Under the pieces are notes generated by a model. The model had not been told where the DNA came from. It was given only the letters and a program-made list of their open reading frames with translations, and made no database searches. This document shows, piece after piece, positions 1 through 7,345 of a stretch of 64,000 bases of DNA; position 1 is the first letter of the stretch; each line of letters begins with the position of its first letter. Made by a program: the position numbers and the translations under genes. Location of the stretch: the NCBI RefSeq assembly GCF_002911665.1, contig NZ_MTBP01000003.1, positions 248,001 to 312,000 on the forward strand. The letters are read 5' to 3'. Origin of the DNA: Actinomadura rubteroloni. Lineage in GTDB: Bacteria > Actinomycetota > Actinomycetes > Streptosporangiales > Streptosporangiaceae.

Positions 1-69
1 CTCGCGCGTCGTGAAGTCGCGGACGAGGTCGCGCAGGGCACGGCGTTCGGGGGTGTTCCAGGGGCTCAC
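1..69 (-). CDS. Acyl-CoA dehydrogenase, N-terminal fragment (runs off the left edge)
   Basis: Only the first 23 codons are in the window, starting at a GTG on the minus strand at 69. They read MSPWNTPERRALRDLVRDF followed by TTRE, which resembles the first helix of actinobacterial acyl-CoA dehydrogenases. These flavoenzymes oxidise acyl-CoA to enoyl-CoA in fatty-acid or branched-chain catabolism. The rest of the gene lies outside, so the FAD site and catalytic glutamate cannot be checked. It is divergent from nothing: the gene to its right is also on the minus strand and ends 70 bases upstream, and a 13-bp dyad lies between them. The family call rests on a short stretch and is moderate. Confidence 0.55.
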   Translation of the reverse strand, partial: MSPWNTPERRALRDLVRDFTTRE

Positions 70-93
70 GGCGGCCTCCGACTCAGTAGAATG

Positions 94-106
94 AGATTCG
101 GAATCT
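94..106. promoter_or_regulatory. Dyad-symmetric candidate operator upstream of the acyl-CoA dehydrogenase
   Basis: AGATTC-G-GAATCT is a perfect inverted repeat of 6 bases on either side of one central base. It lies 25 to 37 bases before the GTG start at 69, in a locally AT-rich gap, where a TetR-type repressor of a fatty-acid gene would bind. No regulator gene is beside it within the window. Site assignment is inference. Confidence 0.35.
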
Positions 107-139
107 AACAAAGACATGGCCGCCCGGTCACCCCCGGGC

Positions 140-1390
<1,251 letters not shown>

Positions 1391-1406
1391 CGACCCTCTC
1401 CCCGGA

Positions 1407-1418
1407 ATTGTCGACAAT
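1407..1418. promoter_or_regulatory. GntR/FCD operator 1 (ATTGTCGACAAT)
   Basis: A perfect 12-base palindrome containing the TTGT-N2-ACAA core typical of FadR/FCD-subfamily GntR proteins. It sits in the 45-base gap between the end of the GntR gene and the aminotransferase start. On the minus strand it overlaps TAGATT, a possible -10 box, so a bound repressor could block initiation or act as a roadblock to read-through. An almost identical site occurs at 4259-4270, and both are followed on the plus strand by a CTAC-like extension. Confidence 0.6.
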
Positions 1419-1435
1419 CTACGGTGCTCATGGCA

Positions 1436-2125
1436 TCACGAAGCCGGGTCGCTGTCCAGGGGCCGGGCGGACGGACGCAGCCGCTCGATCGACCCGGTCA
1501 TGTGCTCCTCGATCAGCCGCAGCAGCCGTTCCTCGGCGCCGTCGGCGATGGCGTCCACGATCCGGCGGTGCTCGTGGACCAGCTCGTCCGGCTCGGGATA
1601 GGTGTCCTGCAGCTCGTTCAGGCACATCCGCGTCTCGACCAGCAGCGTCTGCGCCATCCGCTCCAGCCGGGGGCTGCCCGACGCGCTCACCAGCACCGCG
1701 TGGAACGCCTGGTCGGCGTCGCTCATCGCGACCCGGTCGCGGTCGCGCGCCGCCGCGACGAGGGCGTCCAGCGCCTCGGTCAGCCGCGCGACCGCCTCGC
1801 CCCGGTTGCGCGCCATGACGAGCGCGCACGCGGCGCGCTCGATCGCGAGCCGGGACAGGTAGACGTCCTCGACGTCCGCGTGGTCCAGCGTGATCACGAA
1901 CAGCCCGCGGTGCGGCTCGCTGTGCAGCAGGCCCTCCTGGACGAGCCGCTGCATCGCCTCGCGCAGCGGCCCCCGGCTGATCCCGAGCCGGGTCGCCAGT
2001 TCGGCCTCGCCGAGCTGGGAGCCGGGCGGCAGCGCCCCGTACATGATCGCCGAACGCAGCTCGGCCGCGACGATCTCGACCGTCGATCGGCGGGGAACCG
2101 GTTCCAGCTCGCCCGGTCGGCGCAT
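1436..2125 (-). CDS. GntR-family transcriptional regulator, FCD (FadR-C) subfamily
   Basis: A 229-residue DNA-binding regulator. Residues about 12-75 form the winged helix (STVEIVAAELRSAIMYGALP, then LATRLGISRGPLREAMQRL), and residues about 85-215 form the all-helical FCD ligand domain. The histidines and acidic residues of the FCD metal site are seen in QAFHAVLV, EHRRIVDAI and IEEHMTGS. The ATG at 2125 is preferred to the longer open frame because GAAGGGA precedes it and homologues begin near here. It lies between the aminotransferase and the two isomerase genes it probably controls. FCD repressors usually sense an organic acid that is a substrate or intermediate of the pathway, so the effector is likely a carboxylic acid. 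Two matching palindromes flank the island. Confidence 0.9.
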   Translation of the reverse strand: MRRPGELEPVPRRSTVEIVAAELRSAIMYGALPPGSQLGEAELATRLGISRGPLREAMQRLVQEGLLHSEPHRGLFVITLDHADVEDVYLSRLAIERAACALVMARNRGEAVARLTEALDALVAAARDRDRVAMSDADQAFHAVLVSASGSPRLERMAQTLLVETRMCLNELQDTYPEPDELVHEHRRIVDAIADGAEERLLRLIEEHMTGSIERLRPSARPLDSDPAS

Positions 2126-2142
2126 CGGAGTCCCTTCGGTCG

Positions 2143-2859
2143 TCACCCGGCGGAGAAAAGGCGGCCGAGCCCGGTGCGGGGCCGGTCGCCGCCGGTCAGT
2201 CGCAGACCCTCCCACACGCTCACCTGGTTCGCGGTCAGGACGGGCTTGCCGACGCGGGCCTCCAGGTCGTCCAGCCAGGCCGCGGTGTGCAGCGCGGTGT
2301 CGGGGACGAGCACCGCGTCGGCGTCCGGGCGGTCGTGCGCCGCGACGAAGTCCAGCACGTCGTCGCGGCCGAGCGCGCCGACCTCGGCGGCCGTGACGAT
2401 GCCCCGGCTCGCCAGCGCGACGACCTCCAGCCCCGCGTGCTCCAGGAACGCCCGGAAATGTCCGGCGACGTCGGCGGGATAGGTCGCCGCGACCGCGACG
2501 CGCCGCAGCCCGAGCCGCCGCGCGGCGTGGACGAACGCGAACGACGTGCTGGACGCCGGGACGCCCGCCGTCCGGCCGACCCCGGCGGCCTGCGCGGCGG
2601 CGCCGTCCCAGCCGAACACGAAGCTCCCGCTCGTGCAGGCCCACACCGCCGCGTCCACGCCGAGGCCGCGCAGCGCGCGGGCGCCCGCTGCGAGGACGCC
2701 GTCGCCGCCGATGTCCAGCAGGGCGTCGACGCGGTGGGCGTCCTCGCGCATCTCGGTGTGGACGACCCGCAGCGCGACGTCGCCGAGCAGCCCTTCCAGC
2801 ACGGGGTAGTCGTCCTCGGCGCTGAACCCGGGGTAGAGGAAGCCGATGCTCCGTCCCAT
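2143..2859 (-). CDS. Maleate isomerase/arylmalonate decarboxylase-like protein, second cysteine replaced
   Basis: A 238-residue member of the maleate cis-trans isomerase branch of the Asp/Glu racemase superfamily. Such enzymes use one or two cysteines to isomerise, racemise or decarboxylate small dicarboxylates. The N-terminal cysteine motif is present (WACTSGSF, C75). At the position of the second cysteine the sequence reads VLVPDTALHT, with D187 instead of Cys. It ends 17 bases before the GntR start and begins 2 bases after the stop of its paralogue (TGA-CG-ATG), so the two are translationally coupled. The ATG at 2859 is preferred to a 29-residue upstream extension that overlaps the neighbour. 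Maleate isomerases keep both cysteines while arylmalonate decarboxylase keeps only one, so this copy may have a different reaction from its neighbour. Confidence 0.8.
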   Translation of the reverse strand: MGRSIGFLYPGFSAEDDYPVLEGLLGDVALRVVHTEMREDAHRVDALLDIGGDGVLAAGARALRGLGVDAAVWACTSGSFVFGWDGAAAQAAGVGRTAGVPASSTSFAFVHAARRLGLRRVAVAATYPADVAGHFRAFLEHAGLEVVALASRGIVTAAEVGALGRDDVLDFVAAHDRPDADAVLVPDTALHTAAWLDDLEARVGKPVLTANQVSVWEGLRLTGGDRPRTGLGRLFSAG

Positions 2860-2861
2860 CG

Positions 2862-3623
2862 TCAGGCCGCCGTCGCGTCGGGATGCCGGACGAGCCGCTG
2901 GTCCTCGCCCGCCGCGCGCCACCCCATCCGGCGCAGCGCCATGCACATGGTCACCTGGTTGGCGGTGAGCACCGGTTTTCCGATCATCCGTTCCAGCGGG
3001 GCGATGATGTCGTAGGTCGGGACGTTCGTGCAGGAGATGAACACCGCGTCGGCGTCCGGACGGTCCACCGCGCTCACGGCTCGTACGACCTCCTCATAAC
3101 CGACCTTCCATATATGGCTGAGCAGACCGAGCCCCACCGACGCGACGACTCCCACGCCGTGCTCGGCGAGGAACGTCAGCAGCCGTTGCGTCACCGCGTC
3201 GATGTAGGGCGTCACGACGGCGAGCCGCCGCACGCCGAGCAGCGCGAGCGCGTCCACGAGCGCGCCGGACGTCGTGGTGGCGGCGGGCGCGCCCGCGTCC
3301 TCCATCGCCCCGACCAGCGCGCGTTCACCGGCCGCGCCGTGCACGAAGCTGCCGGACGCGCACGCGAACACCACGCCGAGCGGTTCGGGGGCGAGGACGT
3401 CGCGGGTGGCGCGGCCGACGACCGCGTGGTCCGACAGCGCAGCGGCCATCTCGACCGTCACCGGGACCGGGACGTAGGGGAGCCGGGTGAGGAACAGCGA
3501 CACGTCGTCGGGCGTCCAGCGCCACAGCTCGCGATCGAGCGCGAAGTCGAACGGCGCGACGACGCCGACGCCGTGCTGGGCGAGGAGGGCGGGCCGGACC
3601 ACCGCGGCCGGGTCGAACGCCAT
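2862..3623 (-). CDS. Maleate cis-trans isomerase family protein with both cysteines
   Basis: A 253-residue paralogue of the downstream gene. Both signature cysteines are present: C88 in FACASGSFVHG and C198 in VFISCTNVPT, the pair that acts in maleate isomerase and Asp/Glu racemases. Family members work on small dicarboxylates in the cytoplasm, for example maleate to fumarate in nicotinate breakdown. There is no hydroxylase or N-formylmaleamate step nearby, so a nicotinate pathway is not supported. It sits in a tight chain of genes (6-base gap before, 2-base gap after) with DUF3830 upstream. The pair may act in sequence or as a hetero-oligomer with the Cys-poor copy. Substrate unknown. Confidence 0.82.
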   Translation of the reverse strand: MAFDPAAVVRPALLAQHGVGVVAPFDFALDRELWRWTPDDVSLFLTRLPYVPVPVTVEMAAALSDHAVVGRATRDVLAPEPLGVVFACASGSFVHGAAGERALVGAMEDAGAPAATTTSGALVDALALLGVRRLAVVTPYIDAVTQRLLTFLAEHGVGVVASVGLGLLSHIWKVGYEEVVRAVSAVDRPDADAVFISCTNVPTYDIIAPLERMIGKPVLTANQVTMCMALRRMGWRAAGEDQRLVRHPDATAA

Positions 3624-3629
3624 CGCCGG

Positions 3630-4124
3630 TCAGCTCTCGTGCCGGCGGTAGACGAGCCGTTCGCCGACGGCGCCCGAGCGCCACACGTCGTTGCACGCCT
3701 CGGCCATGCGCGCCAGGCCGTCCACGACGGTCGCGTACACGTTGCCGGGCACCCAGCCGACGTCGCCGTTGAGCAGCAGGTTGTTGCGGCCGTAGAACAG
3801 CGCGAGGTCGATGACGCCGGGCAGGTGGTCGATGCTCTTCTCCTCTTTGAAGGCGCGGTCGAGCATGCCTCCGGCGAAGGAGAAGTAGACGACGTCGCCC
3901 GGGATGGGCGTGACGGTCGGGTTCTCCAGCCCGACCTCCCGCGGAGCGAACCGCTCCACCATCGTGTAGACCTCGTTGCGCGCGTACTTGGCGTGGTAGA
4001 CGTCGCCGCCCTGGGGGAGCGCGTCCCATACGGCCGCGCAGGTGCGCGGCGCGTCCTTGTCGAGCAGCTCGGCGGTGCAGGACACGCCCCGGCGCTCCAA
4101 CGTGATGGTGATGAACCTCGGCAA
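3630..4124 (-). CDS. DUF3830 family protein
   Basis: A 164-residue protein of the DUF3830 family, small beta-rich proteins predicted to have a cyclophilin-like barrel. It starts MPRFITITLERRGVSCTAEL and contains the conserved centre GDVVYFSFAGGM and the acidic/aromatic segment ALFYGRNN. The function of the family is not established. In many bacteria it is found beside Asp/Glu racemase, amidase or hydantoinase-type genes, as here, which suggests a role in breakdown of an amide or dicarboxylate. The start is a TTG supported by GGGGAGGT six bases upstream, and no ATG or GTG fits as well. It is the first gene of the minus-strand arm and faces the dehydrogenase/amidase arm across a 225-base promoter region. 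Confidence 0.75.
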   Translation of the reverse strand: MPRFITITLERRGVSCTAELLDKDAPRTCAAVWDALPQGGDVYHAKYARNEVYTMVERFAPREVGLENPTVTPIPGDVVYFSFAGGMLDRAFKEEKSIDHLPGVIDLALFYGRNNLLLNGDVGWVPGNVYATVVDGLARMAEACNDVWRSGAVGERLVYRRHES

Positions 4125-4130
4125 GCCGGA

Positions 4131-4138
4131 CCTCCCCG
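4131..4138 (-). promoter_or_regulatory. Ribosome binding site deciding the TTG start of the DUF3830 gene
   Basis: On the minus strand the bases read CGGGGAGG and lie 6 bases before the TTG at 4124. This near-ideal Shine-Dalgarno sequence is why the TTG is taken as the start. Confidence 0.7.
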
Positions 4139-4258
4139 GGAACGAGGGCGGGGCGGCGACGGGCGTCGCACCCGACGGGACGCTCAGCGCCTTGGGATCC
4201 GCCTGCCCGCACCGGGCGGGGCCGGTGGCGGAACGGTCTTGCAGCCTGATCGCGTTCG

Positions 4259-4270
4259 ATTGTTGACAAT
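4259..4270. promoter_or_regulatory. GntR/FCD operator 2 (ATTGTTGACAAT)
   Basis: The same 12-base palindrome as at 1407-1418 with one changed central base. It lies in the divergent promoter region between the DUF3830 gene (start 4124) and the dehydrogenase gene (start 4350). It contains the TTGACA -35 box of the rightward promoter, so binding would block that promoter directly. Confidence 0.65.
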
Positions 4271-4291
4271 CCTACGAGCCGTTCCTAGCGT
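4263..4291 (+). promoter_or_regulatory. Sigma-70-like promoter of the dehydrogenase-amidase operon
   Basis: TTGACA at 4263-4268 and TAGCGT at 4286-4291 are separated by 17 bases. This is a perfect -35 and a good actinobacterial -10 of the form TAnnnT, about 60 bases ahead of the ATG at 4350. The -35 lies inside operator 2. Confidence 0.6.
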
Positions 4292-4349
4292 GTCAATGCC
4301 CCCGTGTTAAAGGCGCGTCAACACTCGCCGGCCCGCGGAGGAAGGGGGA

Positions 4350-5327
4350 ATGCCGATGCGCGTGACGGTCCTGTGCGCAGGCGACCGGCCGCCCGGCCTA
4401 GACGCGCTCGGACACCGTGCCGACCTGCGCTACGTGGACGCGGCGGGCCTCGCCGCGGCACTCCCGGACGCCGACGTGCTGTTCGTCTGGGACTTCCTGT
4501 CCGACGCCGTCCCGGCGGCCTGGCCCGCGACCGGCGGCCCCGGCTGGGTCCACATCGCGAGCGCCGGGGTCGACCGGCTCCTGTTCCCCGCGCTCGCCGA
4601 CCGCGCCGTCGTCACCAACTCGCGGGGCGTGTTCGACGGGCCGATCGCCGAGTACGTGCTCGGGCTCGTCCTGGCGTTCGCGAAAGACCTGCCCGGCACG
4701 CTCCGCCACCAGGACGCGCGCGTCTGGCGGCACCGCGAGACCGAGCGGATCGCCGGACGGTCCGCGCTCGTCGTCGGCACCGGCCCGATCGGCCGCGCCG
4801 TCGCCCGGCTGCTGCGCGCGGCGGGCCTGGACGTCACCGGCGCGGGCCGCGCGGCGCGCACCGGCGACCCCGACTTCGGGACCGTCCTGGCCCCGGCGGC
4901 GCTGCACGACGGCCTCGCCGCCGCCGACTACCTCGTGCTCGCCGCGCCGCTCACCCCCGCCACTCGCGGCATGATCGACGCCGCCGCGCTCGCCCGGATG
5001 CGGCCGTCCGCGCGGCTGGTCAACGTCGGCCGGGGCGCGCTCGTCGTGGAGGACGCCCTGGTCGCGGCGCTGCGCGCGGGCACGATCGCCGGTGCCGCGC
5101 TGGACGTGTTCGCCGCCGAGCCGCTCGCGCCGGACTCGCCGCTGTGGACGCTGCCGAACGTGATCGTCTCGCCGCACATGTCCGGCGACGCGGCGGGCTG
5201 GCGGGACGAACTCGTCGCGCTGTTCGCCGACAACCTCGACCGCCGCCTGACCGGCCGCCCGCTGCGCAACGTCGTGGACCAGCGGCTCGGCTACGTCCGC
5301 GAGCACGTCCGCGAGGGAGCGCCATGA
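4350..5327 (+). CDS. D-2-hydroxyacid dehydrogenase, NAD(P)-binding
   Basis: A 325-residue member of the D-isomer specific 2-hydroxyacid dehydrogenases, which interconvert a 2-keto acid and its D-hydroxy acid using NAD(P)H. The Rossmann motif GTGPIG is at residues 143-148. Catalytic residues are R228 (NVGRGALV), E257 (AAEP) and H276 (SPHMSG). Residue G160-T163 gives no acidic residue after the second strand, so NADP use is possible. GGAGG eight bases ahead supports the ATG at 4350; an ATG two codons on is an alternative. Its stop overlaps the amidase start (ATGA), so the two are coupled. It would act on a keto acid, perhaps the product of the aminotransferase on the other arm. Confidence 0.88.
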   Translation: MPMRVTVLCAGDRPPGLDALGHRADLRYVDAAGLAAALPDADVLFVWDFLSDAVPAAWPATGGPGWVHIASAGVDRLLFPALADRAVVTNSRGVFDGPIAEYVLGLVLAFAKDLPGTLRHQDARVWRHRETERIAGRSALVVGTGPIGRAVARLLRAAGLDVTGAGRAARTGDPDFGTVLAPAALHDGLAAADYLVLAAPLTPATRGMIDAAALARMRPSARLVNVGRGALVVEDALVAALRAGTIAGAALDVFAAEPLAPDSPLWTLPNVIVSPHMSGDAAGWRDELVALFADNLDRRLTGRPLRNVVDQRLGYVREHVREGAP

Positions 5328-6730
5328 CCGACCCGGCCGACCTGTCCGCCGCCGAACTCCTCGCCGCCTACCGCGCCCGGACGCTGTCGCCGGTCGAGGC
5401 GGTCGCGGCCGTCCTGCACCGGATCGAGCGCGAGAACCCGGTGCTCAACGCGTTCTGCCTGGTCACCGCCGACGAGGCGCTGACCGCCGCCCGCGCCTCG
5501 GCGGACCGGTGGGCGCGCGGCCGGCCGCTGCCCCTGGACGGCGTCCCGGTCTCGATCAAGGACGTGTTCCTCACCGCCGGACGGCCCACGCTGCGGGGCA
5601 GCCGCGCGGTCGACCCCGCCGGGCCGTGGCGCGAGGACGCGCCCGCCGTGGCCCGCCTGCGGGAGGCGGGCGCCGTGGCCGTGGGGAAGACCACGACGCC
5701 GGAGTTCGCGTGGAAGGGCGTCACCGACGGCCCGCTGACCGGCGTCACCCGCAACCCGTGGGACCCGGCGCTGACGCCGGGCGGGTCCAGCGGCGGCGCG
5801 GCGGCGGCCGTCGCGGCGGGCCTGGCGCCGCTCGCCCTCGGCACCGACGGCGGCGGATCGGTGCGCATCCCGGCCGCGTTCACCGGCACGTTCACGCTGA
5901 AGCCGACGTACGGGCGGGTGCCGCACTACCCGGCGAGCCCGTTCGGGACGCTCGCGCACGCCGGCCCGATGACCCGGACGGTCCAGGACGCCGTCCTGCT
6001 GCTCGACGTCATCACCGCGCCCGACCCGCGCGACTGGGCCGCGCTGCCGCCGCCGGCCGGGCCGTTCGCCGCGACCGTCCCGGACGTGACGGGCCTGCGC
6101 GTCGCGTTCAGCCCCGACCTCGGCCACGCCCGCGTCGATCCGGAGGTGGCCGCGCTCGTCGCGTCCGCCGCCGAGACGTTCGCCGCGCTCGGCGCGACGG
6201 TGGAGCGCGCCGACCCGGGGTTCGCCGACCCCGTCGCCGCGTTCTGGACGCTGTGGTCCGCCGGGGCCGCCAAGGTCGTCGAGCCCCTGGACCCCGAGCG
6301 GCGGGCCGGCCTGGACCCCGGCCTGCGCGAAATCTGCGAGCAGGGCGCCGCCGTCACCGCCGCCGCGTACCTGGACGCCACCGCCGTCCGCATGGACCTC
6401 GGCCGCCGCATGGGCGAGTTCCACGAGCGCTACGACCTGCTGCTCACCCCGACGCTGCCGATCGCCGCGTTCCCGGCGGGCCGGGAGACGCCGGACGGGC
6501 GGCCGGGGGAGCGCTGGACGTCCTGGACGCCCTTCACCTACCCGTTCAACATGACGCAGCAGCCCGCCGCGAGCGTCCCGTGCGGGTTCACCGCCGCCGG
6601 GCTCCCGGCCGGGCTCCAGATCGTCGGCCCCCGGCACGCCGACGCCCGCGTCCTCGCCGCGTGCCGCGCGTTCGAGGCGGCCCGCCCGTGGGCCGGCCGC
6701 CGTCCGCCGTCAGCGGCGGGACCGCCGTGA
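5324..6730 (+). CDS. Amidase signature (AS) family amidohydrolase
   Basis: A 468-residue AS-family hydrolase that splits a C-N amide bond to acid and ammonia or amine. The Ser-cisSer-Lys triad is visible: K79 in VPVSIKDVF, cis-Ser S155 in TPGGSSGGAA, and nucleophile S179 in GTDGGGSVRIPA. Length and order are normal for the family. The ATG overlaps the dehydrogenase stop by four bases. AS enzymes are found in many pathways (Glu-tRNA amidotransferase, nitrile and indoleacetamide breakdown), but GatB and GatC are absent here, so this is a catabolic amidase. With the two isomerases and DUF3830 it suggests use of an amide or imide carbon and nitrogen source. Its 3' end overlaps the convergent LiaF-like gene by 21 bases. 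Confidence 0.9.
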   Translation: MTDPADLSAAELLAAYRARTLSPVEAVAAVLHRIERENPVLNAFCLVTADEALTAARASADRWARGRPLPLDGVPVSIKDVFLTAGRPTLRGSRAVDPAGPWREDAPAVARLREAGAVAVGKTTTPEFAWKGVTDGPLTGVTRNPWDPALTPGGSSGGAAAAVAAGLAPLALGTDGGGSVRIPAAFTGTFTLKPTYGRVPHYPASPFGTLAHAGPMTRTVQDAVLLLDVITAPDPRDWAALPPPAGPFAATVPDVTGLRVAFSPDLGHARVDPEVAALVASAAETFAALGATVERADPGFADPVAAFWTLWSAGAAKVVEPLDPERRAGLDPGLREICEQGAAVTAAAYLDATAVRMDLGRRMGEFHERYDLLLTPTLPIAAFPAGRETPDGRPGERWTSWTPFTYPFNMTQQPAASVPCGFTAAGLPAGLQIVGPRHADARVLAACRAFEAARPWAGRRPPSAAGPP

Positions 6731-7336
6731 GCGCCGCTCGGCCCGCCGCGCCTGCCGGTCGGCCCGCCGCTCGCGCCGCTTCACCGACACGCTGCCCCAC
6801 ATCGCCAGGCCGCTGACGATCACGAGCGGCGACCCGGCGGCGCCCGGCCCGGACGCCCCCTGCCCGAACCCGCCCATCATCCCGACGCCCTCGACCTGCA
6901 CGTTGAGGTCGGGCGGCACGATGATCTCCACGCCGCCCATGAACGCGAACGCGGTGATCTTGGTCTCGCCCGCGGGGAACACGGCCTCGCGCAGGTCGAT
7001 GCTGCTCGACCCCCAGAACGAGAACGCCGTGAACCGCTTGGGCGCCGACCACGGCCCGCGCCGCTTGCACCCGCTCATCACCGCGTACGCCGAACTCCAC
7101 GACGGCAGCCCGCTCGCCGCGGCGGTCGACCCCGCGTACACGTCCGCCGTCAGGTCGGCGACGAGCTGTTCCAGTTGGCCGAGCGTCCGCGACGCGAACA
7201 CCCAGCCGAGCCGTTCCTCGGTCTCCGCGAGCGTCAGGCGGCCGTCTCCGGCGGCCTGGCGGAGGACGTGCGCGAAGCGCTCGCGGTCGGCGTCCGAGGC
7301 CCGGACGTCAGGCTCACGTTGCGGGATATTCGTCAT
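6710..7336 (-). CDS. DUF1707 and LiaF-like C-terminal domain protein
   Basis: A 208-residue protein with an N-terminal DUF1707 domain (RASDADRERFAHVLRQAAGD, then LTLAETEERL, residues about 12-45), a short SHOCT-like helical unit common in actinobacteria. It is followed by a beta-rich LiaF-like region (FSFWGSSSIDLREAVF and ITAFAFMGGVEIIVPPD, about 105-150). The C-terminus is very basic (RRERRADRQARRAERRSRR). Such proteins are linked to envelope-stress sensing, but no LiaRS two-component system is beside it. A glycine-rich stretch GGFGQGASGPGAAG precedes a short hydrophobic segment PLVIVSGLAMWG that may touch the membrane. No strong ribosome site was seen before the ATG at 7336. Confidence 0.8.
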   Translation of the reverse strand: MTNIPQREPDVRASDADRERFAHVLRQAAGDGRLTLAETEERLGWVFASRTLGQLEQLVADLTADVYAGSTAAASGLPSWSSAYAVMSGCKRRGPWSAPKRFTAFSFWGSSSIDLREAVFPAGETKITAFAFMGGVEIIVPPDLNVQVEGVGMMGGFGQGASGPGAAGSPLVIVSGLAMWGSVSVKRRERRADRQARRAERRSRRSRR

Positions 7337-7345
7337 GAACGGAGC

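Noticed and set aside
2143..3623. A nicotinate (maleamate) catabolic cluster based on the maleate isomerase homologues
   Set aside because: No hydroxypyridine oxygenase, N-formylmaleamate deformylase or nicotinate hydroxylase lies nearby; the amidase is of the AS family and not the maleamate type.
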